Below are positions 55,189 through 64,000 of a stretch of 64,000 nucleotides of DNA, one piece after another (the first letter of the stretch is position 1; each line of letters starts with the position of its first letter). The position numbers and the translations under genes were made by a program. The notes beneath the pieces were generated by a model. It ran no database searches, was not told where the DNA came from, and worked only from the letters and a program-made list of their open reading frames with translations. The DNA comes from Trichinella spiralis (taxonomy: Eukaryota > Nematoda > Enoplea > Trichinellida > Trichinellidae), in assembly GCA_000181795.3 (NCBI GenBank), contig CM012955.1, positions 4,825,140 through 4,889,139 on the forward strand. Direction: 5' to 3'.

Positions 55189-57155
55189 CCAGTGATTTTT
55201 CTCTTTTTGTATATTCGTACAAATTTGGCCCGCTATACAATTAACGGGTCGTGTATTATTATTTTCTTGAAATTTTTTCATTTGTTTCCTTTTCACTTTG
55301 CTTGCTTTCTTTCTTTTTTTCATTTTCATAAAACAGCCACTTCATTTTTGTTGTCGTTCAGTCGCTCTTACTCATCATGGATTGTCATCATTGCTAAACA
55401 CACCACCGTGTTACTTTTTTATTGGAAATTTATTTCATTTGCGCTTCTTTCGACGCAACGGGAATTGGCAAATTATATTGCTTTGATTTTTTCTTGCTCT
55501 CGCTGTTTCTGCTATCAACAGGCGGAGCTCACCTCCGCAGTTGCTATGTAAATTTTATCAGGCGTCATCACTTTTTCCTTTGCCGATATTCATATTAGAT
55601 TAATAACAATGATAACACATCGAACCGGTCATCACAGCAACAGCGAACAGCAAAGCGTATTCTTTTCAGCTTACTGTTTCCGTCGAATAAAATAGTCCAA
55701 AGTGAATTAGTGGAGTATAATTGTTTCGCTATATGTCCAGGTAAGCGTACATTGCGCATATGGAAGAGTTATCCAATTTGCCTAACCTGATGTTGTCCAA
55801 GCAAGCAGTTCCATATAAGCTCTCACAGGAATAGCATGTTTACCAATTAAAAATACATCCCACAAACAACTGCTTACAATCCTTTCTAAGAATAAGGGAT
55901 TATTTAATAAGTTTGTCTATGGTAGAAAAAAAAATGAAAACTTTATCAAAAATAATAACCTTAGCGTTTAGCAAGCGAACGCATGCATACTTTGCGCGAT
56001 TTTCATATTCGGACTATGCTTCACAGTCCAGAAGCAGAATGGCTGAGGAAAACTTATTATTAAATTATCATTATTAAAAGCGACAACTGCAATTGCAAAT
56101 ATGAACTGATTGCATCGGAAGAACACAACAAGAACATTACCACAAGGATAACACGATTTTATTATGAAGATGAATTGAAATGGTAACAATAATATTAGTA
56201 GAAAAGAGCAATATACTATGCTAACAGTAGCATGAAAGCTAAAAATAAATTTTTCAAATTGCACATCATGCTCATTGCTATTTTATCAAAATTGGATGCT
56301 AAGATTGTATGTGTTTTTCAATAAAATGGCATGTTTTGGAAAACAGCATTTTCTATTTAATCATACTGCTAAAATGATGATTAATTGTTTTTTGTTTGCC
56401 TTTTGAAAGGCAGAAAAGTTCTAAACTTTATGAAATAAAACTGACTTTCTTAATGTTTTCTTTCAAAATGTCAAAACGAACAGAGCTTGCTGAACTGGCT
56501 CATCAAGCCAAAACAGCAAGCATGAACGCCTTCATAAGACGGGATGTTGAAAAGTTGTTGTTAATAATTCGATTTAAAAAATACAAAATCAGCCTTTGTT
56601 ATTTTTTTTCATGTTAAATTTTTAAAATTAAGCAAAAAATTAACAAAACGGTCTGTTTTCGTAAAACTGATAGCGTTCAAAAAAGAACCAATTAAGCAAA
56701 TCGATAAAGTTGTTGTGAAAGAGTAGTAGTGTTCGTGAGAAAGAGAATTTTTTTTAAGTGTCTTCATTTGAAAAAAATCTAGCGTTTCTAGATTTAATAG
56801 GGTGTATTTTGTTTTTTATTACTAAAATAATTTATCAATAAACGCTTTTAGTGAAGCAATATAGGAAGATTGAAGCTGATCATAACAATAAAACAATTTC
56901 AAGTTTTGGGGCGAAATATCCATCACCCGTTGTATATTTGTTATAAAAGCATGTTTTATCAATGGATGTTCATTAGCATCAAGTATTGAAATGGATTTAT
57001 AAGAGTAAAAGAAAGAAAGACAGACAGTATCGTTTGGAATAATTTTTGCTTTGTTTTCGTTTCAGAGGTCCTCTTTTTCCATTACTATTGAACATGTGCT
57101 AGCTACTATTGAATAAAGAAATAATATATCACGGCTACATGGCAAAGTAAACTCA

Positions 57156-57213
57156 TAGAAAGAGAAAGAGAAAGAGAGAGAGAGAGAGAGGGAGGGAGAG
57201 AGAGTGAGTGAAG
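57156..57213. repeat. (GA)n / GAAA purine tract
   Basis: Strand-asymmetric purine run of GAAA then GA units with GGGA interruptions, ~58 bp; intergenic. Confidence 0.85.
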
Positions 57214-58434
57214 AAGCACAAATGAAGCAAAAGCAGAATGGCATGACATTCTTTGAGAGTGAATGGCGAGTTGTTGAATTTGAGCCGCTGTATCGTCGTC
57301 ATTTGACATCGACTTGAGCAAGAAATGCGCAAAGACGGGACTGATTTTCCTAACGCCGGCAACGCTATAAGCTTTGGACAATTGTTGTCCAAGATGAAAT
57401 TACATGCAGATCGCATCGCCGCACTTTACACTCGCACCTGTCTAGAACATCTAGAGCTAAGAATCGGTTGAACAATGCAAGCCGTGCTTGTCTTCTGAAT
57501 AACAATTTCTGCTATTGAAGAAGTTACATGTACAAACGAAATTCAATATAGTCATCTAGAGATTTATTAATAACATTATCGTTCGGCTGAGAGCGGCCCA
57601 TCGACACGTAACAACGATTGTACACACAGATCGCTCGCTAGAAGAAGATTAAGTTTCCTTAAACTATCAATGAAAGAACTTCTTCTTTAATACAACATTC
57701 CTATAATACATGCTCACTTTTCTGGAAATAAAACTAATATGCAAATTTTTGAAAAATAATTTTTTTATGACTTTGAACTGTTCATTACAGAATTCAACGC
57801 CTCTGTGCTAAAAATTAGTGTTACATGAAAATTTGCCTTTGTATCCTTAGAGATTTTTTGGTTGACTAATTTATCGATACATCCGTTTTAGAGCACGAAA
57901 TTGAAGTGTTATTGTTAGTCATATCCATATTTGTTCATCAACCATCGCGTACGTAATCATTCTATGCTGAGTTCAAGGTTCGTTTTCTGCTTATTAAATT
58001 CAATGAAAATTGTGGAAATTTTTATTTTACTCACTCTGTCGTTTTTCTACTTTTGATGTGCTATTTATTACAATGATAATATTTTAGAAATTTGATTAAG
58101 AACACTTTTAATAAGTGAAAAATGGAGAGTTTACTTTCCATAAAGTAATTTATCTGTTCATTAAGAGATAATTCGATTTCAGAATTCAAACATCTTCATT
58201 GTCAAAATTCACTGATGTGCTATGATTAGTTTGAAATACTTTAGTGATGATTCAATTTACTTTCAATGTATACAGAGTTCAGATAGCTTATTTTTGTTTT
58301 TTTTTGAAATGATTCACTAAAAATAACATTGCACTTATCAAATTTCCCTTAACTTAACACGTATGCATTACAAATTTGCTTAAATAACACGGCTTTCATT
58401 TTGCGTATCAAGAACAGAAAGCATAACAGCAGTA

Positions 58435-58437
<3 letters not shown>

Positions 58438-58469
<32 letters not shown>
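58438..58469. repeat. (TA)n microsatellite
   Basis: About 15 uninterrupted TA units; intergenic. Confidence 0.9.
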
Positions 58470-58472
<3 letters not shown>

Positions 58473-61152
58473 TGTAGAAGAAACTTTGCAGTGCAGAAAT
58501 TTTTTGATTCATGGCAAAGAGAGTAAGTGAAGTGAAAGTTTGTGATGACAAATGAGAACATTAATTTTCATGCATTCATTTGATGTATAAACATCTTGAA
58601 CAAGACATGATTTATTTTTTATCATTTCTTTTTGAAATTATAAATTATTTTAAAAACAGTCTGCTTTGTTCACATGTGTCAACTTTTAACAGTGCACTTT
58701 TAACATGAATCAAATTACAATTGTTATTTAAAGTAATAAAAAGTAAAATTGTTACTATAATGCTTTATGTAAGAGATGATTGTAAACAACAACGTAATGT
58801 ATCAATAATGTTGAATAGTAGTTGTTGCACAACACGCATCTTATCTGTGAATGAGAACTTATATTAAAACTGTAATAGGCTAATCGAAAAGCTGACAAAT
58901 TATGAAATCATTAAGTGCTTCCTTCACAACCGATTGCCTGTGAAATCGAAATCAACCAATTCTTGCTTGATGTGAGGTTTCAATTTCAAATTTTCAAAAG
59001 TTATTCCTCTCAAATTACAACTTTATCAAAATTGTAATCGAAGAAACAAATTTTGTTTTGCTTTTCAAAATATGTTTACAATAGTTAGTAGAAGTTTTTT
59101 CAATTCGATAACAACAAAGCAACTTTACAAGCAAAGTTGCACGTGATGCTTTTGCTATTTGTAGTTGTAATTCCAAGCGATGATGGAATGAAGTTGAAAG
59201 TTGAATTCAGTCCAACGTTAAATTCAATCTCTGCTTCAACAATGGATATAATAAAAATTGAAATTAAAATCTAAGTTAACTAGTTTCCGGTCAAGAGAGA
59301 GAAGCAGGTGCATGCGAAGTGTCCGAACGGTGCGTTGAAGTCCAGGTGATGTAGGCGGCGGGTGTTCGATCAGCAAACAGCGGTCTAGCGGATATGATGC
59401 TTGTTTCTATTAGATTATTAAAAGCCGATTACAGTAATATGTACGACAACAGCACAAAGCAAAGTCTTCTTCTGATTGGCTATTTCAGCGGCAATGCAAT
59501 TGAATTGTATCGATTCGGGTTGAATCCGTCCGCCGGATTCTTTGTTTCGCCTTTTCTTATATCAATTATTGAAGTAACAATTTACCTATGAGCTGAAGGG
59601 TCACGAGCAGCTCAGCTGTGCGCAACTGGGCAAAGATTGTGTCAATCGAAGCCTTTTAAGTTGAAAACCTTTTCGAATTGAATGCAAAAGCTTGATTCGT
59701 CGAGAAAATGCATCTGTTCCAAAGCTGGTTAAGTGTTTGCCCAGGCCGGTTAGCTTTTGTTAGTATCTGTTTTTAAACAATCCAAGCTGACAAGTGCCAG
59801 TTGAGACGCAATCGGTCATCCAATTGCGAAACAACGCTAACGGTCACTTGTTGTGGTAAACGGTCAACAGCAGAGAATGACCAGGTGACAATCTGCGTCT
59901 AATCCTCACTCTTAACCATACCGCTATGTCACAGAAAACAAAAACCCCAAAAGCCTTGAAAAGTACAACTGTCACAAATCGATTTGCTTAACAGCACAAT
60001 GGACAATTCTTCAAAATGCAAAACATTAATTAACGTTCATAACTTTGTTTGTTATTTTCATCACAAACATTGATCTGTTATTTTTTCCCAATTGAATCTT
60101 TTTTTAGTATTATTTCAAAGTTTCTTCATTTATAATTTTTAGTGTAGAGTAGTTGTAATTTTGCAAATTCAGAAATAACCAAAAAAAATAATGCTAAGAT
60201 GAGAAAAAATTGCAAATATTGCAAATTCAATTACAAATTTGACCAAGCATATATCGCTTTTGATATTTTTTGTAGATTAAGAAGCAACAATAATAATTCA
60301 TAATAAAAAAAGTTTAGTATAAAAAAAGCATTATAACAGTAGGAATAATGATGGAATAGAAGAAAAATTGATAAGTATTTCCATATAGAGATGAAAATTT
60401 AAAAGTTGCAAAAATTTATTCAGATGCAAGTTACGAATTAGATTTCAAGCAAGTGAATCCCAATCATCACAGTATATTGCAAAAAGATAACACTGATTCT
60501 TTATCTTTTTCATAAACGCAAACAACACATGAAAAACATTTGGACAGCCTGAAATAAGCTTGCTCAAAACTGCTCAAACGCGCCTGTTCTTATTTCATTT
60601 TAAAATTATGATAAAATAAGAAACATTCTGGCAAAGGTCCGTTTTCAGATTTTCAGCTTAAGGTTATCTTTTGAAATCTTCTTCTTCGATTTCAAATAGA
60701 TTGCCATTTGATGATGAGAAATTCACTCAGCCCCTGGTCAAATAGCAAATGCATTTGATTAGCTAGAGTTGCTGTGTTCGACTGTAATAGCCACACGAGC
60801 ATAATGCATTAGAAATGGAAAATGTTTGTTGTTTATTAAGCTGCAAAAATTTTCCATTATTGTATATGAAGTATCTTTGAAATAATCAGTACTTGGATAA
60901 TTAATTTACTGCAGTTCTATTGATGTGAGTGAGTACTTTTGCTTAATAATTTCTTTAAGAAATTAATGGTTGATAAATAAAAGAATATTATTTTCAATTG
61001 AATCAATCTTCCGCATTATATATTCAAGTGGTGTACAATTTACAAAACGTCCCTTCTCAGTTATTCGATTGGAAATTTTCACTTTTCATGGGAATTCAAA
61101 TTAATCATATCAGAAATGTGAAAGTGTTACGCTTGAAAAGTTTCCCATACCT

Positions 61153-61156
<4 letters not shown>

Positions 61157-61187
<31 letters not shown>
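61157..61187. repeat. (AT)n microsatellite
   Basis: About 14 AT units; intergenic. Confidence 0.9.
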
Positions 61188-61191
<4 letters not shown>

Positions 61192-63309
61192 ACAAACAGT
61201 GAACAATACTAAAAATTTACTTAACAGTTACAAATTTACTTGATTTTTTAAGTAAAATATCTACAAAATAGGATCGATAATTTGTATGCAGTATGCATAT
61301 TAATGTTTAAGATGGAAAAATAGTCAAAAGCTGAGGTGAAATTAAAACGCTAAAATTTCTAACCCACTCCATCACAGCATAAACGTAATATAGTACGCAA
61401 GTGGGTTATTTATGCTGCTGTTAATTGTTATTTGGTCAATAAACAGCAAAATAGTGAACAATGAACTTATGCATATGATTATTTGGATGAGTTAACAATG
61501 TTGAAACCATTTCAAATTGCTGCTATTTGGAATATTGAACAAATTGCCGTCTTCAATCACAGTAGATGAATTTGCTTTTGAAAAAATTCATGAAAATAAA
61601 TTACCCAATATTGAAAACACTTGCTTTGAAGTTGAAAGTAAAAACAAAGATTGCGATCATGTTTATGTATTTTTTCAGGAAATTTTTTTTCTATTTAATT
61701 GTTTGAAGAAAAAATAAATTGAACACACTTTTTCAAATTAGCCTCTGAAAGCAGTGGGGCTTGTTGATGGGCCAAGTTCAATGGATATATTATGTATGTT
61801 CAAAGGATTTTCCCTTTCCAACTGCAAATTGAATTGCAGACATTAAGAGGAGAATTTGATTTTTCTTTTTTTTTCTATTCTTTAGCTTTCCATCAAATTC
61901 ATCAACAATCGCAAATAAAATAAAACTGGATATTAAGTATATTATTGAATCATTGAGCAATCTAACTGACAATCTCAGGCCACAATAACAAACAGCAAGC
62001 AGCGTGATTCGAAAGTATATTATGAAAGCAGCTGCTAGTTATATTATTACTGCTAATGTTGTTGTTGTACTATTGGAATTATGCTTGTTGAAAAATGAAA
62101 CTACCTCTTTTTGATGACATGTTTTACTTTTGATCATTATAAATTGATGCGTATCGTTTTGATCAATTTACTGTTCCAACAACTTCTCTTCTATTGCATT
62201 ATTACTACTTGAACTGGGAGATTATGTTTCAGTTATGAAATTCTTGAAATAATACATGAAACATGCATCGTGCAAGTTATAGTTATTTTGAAATTTATTT
62301 TTATAAAACAAAGTTATTTGAGGAAAACAATTTTAATTATGCAATAGCAATTGTTTGAGCAAATATTGAAAACAAAATATTTTTGACAAGAAGAAAAAAT
62401 TGCAAAGAAACGTTCTCAATTGCAAACTGCTGCTATATAGGTGATTATAATACATAAGTGAATAAGCAGAACAAACACGATGAATAATGATCCACTTCTC
62501 CAATTTTCAATATTCGATATTATATTTCTTTTTTCAAACATTTACATAAGTGTTGTTCAATTTGATTATGAATTAATTAAAGAAGAAAATTATGCACAAC
62601 CAGATGTTGAATGTTAACCTGTTAGTTAGCATGATATAGAGATGAAGAGAGAGAAAGATTTATACAGCATATACGTATTATATAAATATATATATGTGTG
62701 TGGGGGGGGGGTGCTTGCGTGTATGGATGTATGTATGTAGACATGTATATTTATTTATTTACTTAGATAGAATTAAATGTTATGCTAAATCATTTTTTTG
62801 CTCTGCTGCTCAGATGGCAATTGTTCGTTCGTTCGCCATGCAGTCTGCGAAGGTGATTCCACCGACCGGCAGACTAGCTGGCTCTTGTTCAACGTTTGAG
62901 CTTCGACAGCTGCTTCACTTCCATTGATGAAAATTTATGCCCAACTGACGTTAGCAGCTGTTTATTTGGAATTACTTTGGGGCGACGTCAAAAACAGCCG
63001 AGGTAAATTTGTTTGTGCAACTGTTTTCGCATCGGCCGAGAATCCATTTTCCCTGCACAATTGCAACGAAGCTTCGTTTGTTAGCCGCGGATGGCTGCTG
63101 CATCGGCAGCCACGGCGTCGCGGAAACGGCTGACTGGAATAAATCAAACGGCTCACTTTTCGCACCATTCCACCCGGACCAATCAAAAAGCAAACAAACC
63201 AGCTAACATCCGGCCAGTTGGGAAACGTAGAGGAAAAAACCCATGCAAACTAACAACATCCAGTGTAAAATGCCCACTTTTCCACTCTTGAGCATTCATT
63301 TTACAACAG

Positions 63310-63333
63310 TATACTACTACTACTACTACTATT
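63310..63333. repeat. (TAC)n microsatellite
   Basis: Seven or so TAC/ACT units in intergenic DNA near the right window edge. Confidence 0.8.
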
Positions 63334-64000
63334 ACATCTGTTAAAGTGCGCATTTCAAATAAAACAATTAATTCTTTACTATGCTAAAGCACTATAGTGA
63401 AACTTAAGTTTTACACCGTTCAGCAGTAACAGTTATGAACAACTTCCGAGCCTGCATCCATATACAATAAATGAATATTATAACAAGCAGATATTCTTAT
63501 GCAACACTTGTTGTCTAAGAAAGAAACAAAAGTCCTCCCTCGTAAGCGCATTATTTTTCATACAGTTCGCTGCTCTGATATAATGCGTTAGCATCAATTC
63601 AACCGTTCGACGATGGAATAATAAAAACTTTATAACAATTGATAACTTCTACAATCAATGATGTAAATGTAAATATGTGATTATTTTTTTTCACAAAACG
63701 CCTGATTAAAATTATTCATTGTTTTGCATATTATGATGCAATGGAAACTAGCTTTTTGATAAAGAATCAATGAAAGTTTTGCCCATTGAACAAATCAAAA
63801 AGCTTGCTATTTAATAATTGCAATTCAACAGAAATTTTTTCAGTAAAAAACAGTGAATAAATTAATTAAACAGCAGCAAGTTGAAAAAGTGTTTCAACAA
63901 AATTGATAACATCTATTTCGACAGTTGACTAATTGTACTGCTTTCTAATTGTGACAATCAACTTTCACAGCAAAGCATGTTTTTCTTTTTAATAATTTTT

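Larger units (their letters stand above)
55189..64000. other. Gene-poor region downstream of FoxD
   Basis: 8.8 kb with no supportable gene. GC-richer islands occur at about 57230-57440, 59260-59990 and 62800-63300. Small frames inside are unsupported (for example 56469-56617, starting MSKRTELAELAHQAKTA, and 59394-59591). The rest is AT-rich with microsatellites. No tRNA-like cloverleaf was recognised. Confidence 0.45.

Noticed and set aside
56469-56617. Short frame starting MSKRTELAELAHQAKTA
   Set aside because: The first ~29 residues look protein-like, but it runs into AT-rich low complexity, and no donor joins it to another exon.
59394-59591. 65-aa frame in a GC-richer island
   Set aside because: No domain, no conserved motif and no splice context; more likely intergenic.

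Overview
The window looks like nuclear DNA of a basal (clade I / Dorylaimia) nematode, most like Trichinella or a close relative. The genome is AT-rich, genes have short introns with TTTCAG acceptors, and several first coding exons start a few bases after a lone 3' splice site, as expected for spliced-leader trans-splicing. A clear CTCF orthologue is the strongest taxonomic marker, because CTCF is known to be kept in basal nematodes and absent from Caenorhabditis. The species assignment is inference.

Layout. 1-5.1 kb: no gene, with a diverged repeat pair. 5.1-6.2 kb (+): two-exon casein-kinase-1/TTBK-like kinase. 7.5-8.8 kb (-): RSRC2-like splicing-associated protein, 5' end not found. 11.1-13.2 kb (+): orphan four-finger C2H2 protein. 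14.5-22.2 kb (+): two tandem genes for small signal-peptide plus single-TM proteins. Their upstream 1.94 kb is almost identical, yet identity collapses at the start codon. 24.2-29.1 kb (-): CTCF with ten zinc fingers and a long poly-Q region. 31.7-36.5 kb (-): complete 17-exon C2-WW4-HECT ubiquitin ligase (WWP1/Itch/Su(dx)), 823 aa. 38.2-39.7 kb (+): BPNT2 (Golgi 3'-nucleotidase, IMPAD1). 40.9-42.3 kb (+): seven-exon ZDHHC3/7-type palmitoyltransferase. 42.9-44.0 kb (-): calexcitin-like EF-hand protein, tail-to-tail with the previous gene. 45.6-47.7 kb (+): SH2 plus pseudokinase of the nematode FER/SPE-8-like type. 54.3-55.2 kb (+): single-exon FoxD forkhead factor with two eh1-like motifs. It sits in a gene-poor stretch (47.7-64 kb) dotted with GC-richer islands.

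The genes do not form an obvious pathway and no operon is evident. Several are regulators: CTCF, FoxD, a HECT ligase, a palmitoyltransferase and kinases. The most unusual signals are the paralogue pair with homogenised 5' flanks, the SH2-pseudokinase with every catalytic motif replaced, the ten-finger CTCF, the double eh1 motif in FoxD, and two foldback (MITE-like) elements. All splice models were made by eye from reading-frame and phase consistency; no RNA evidence was available.
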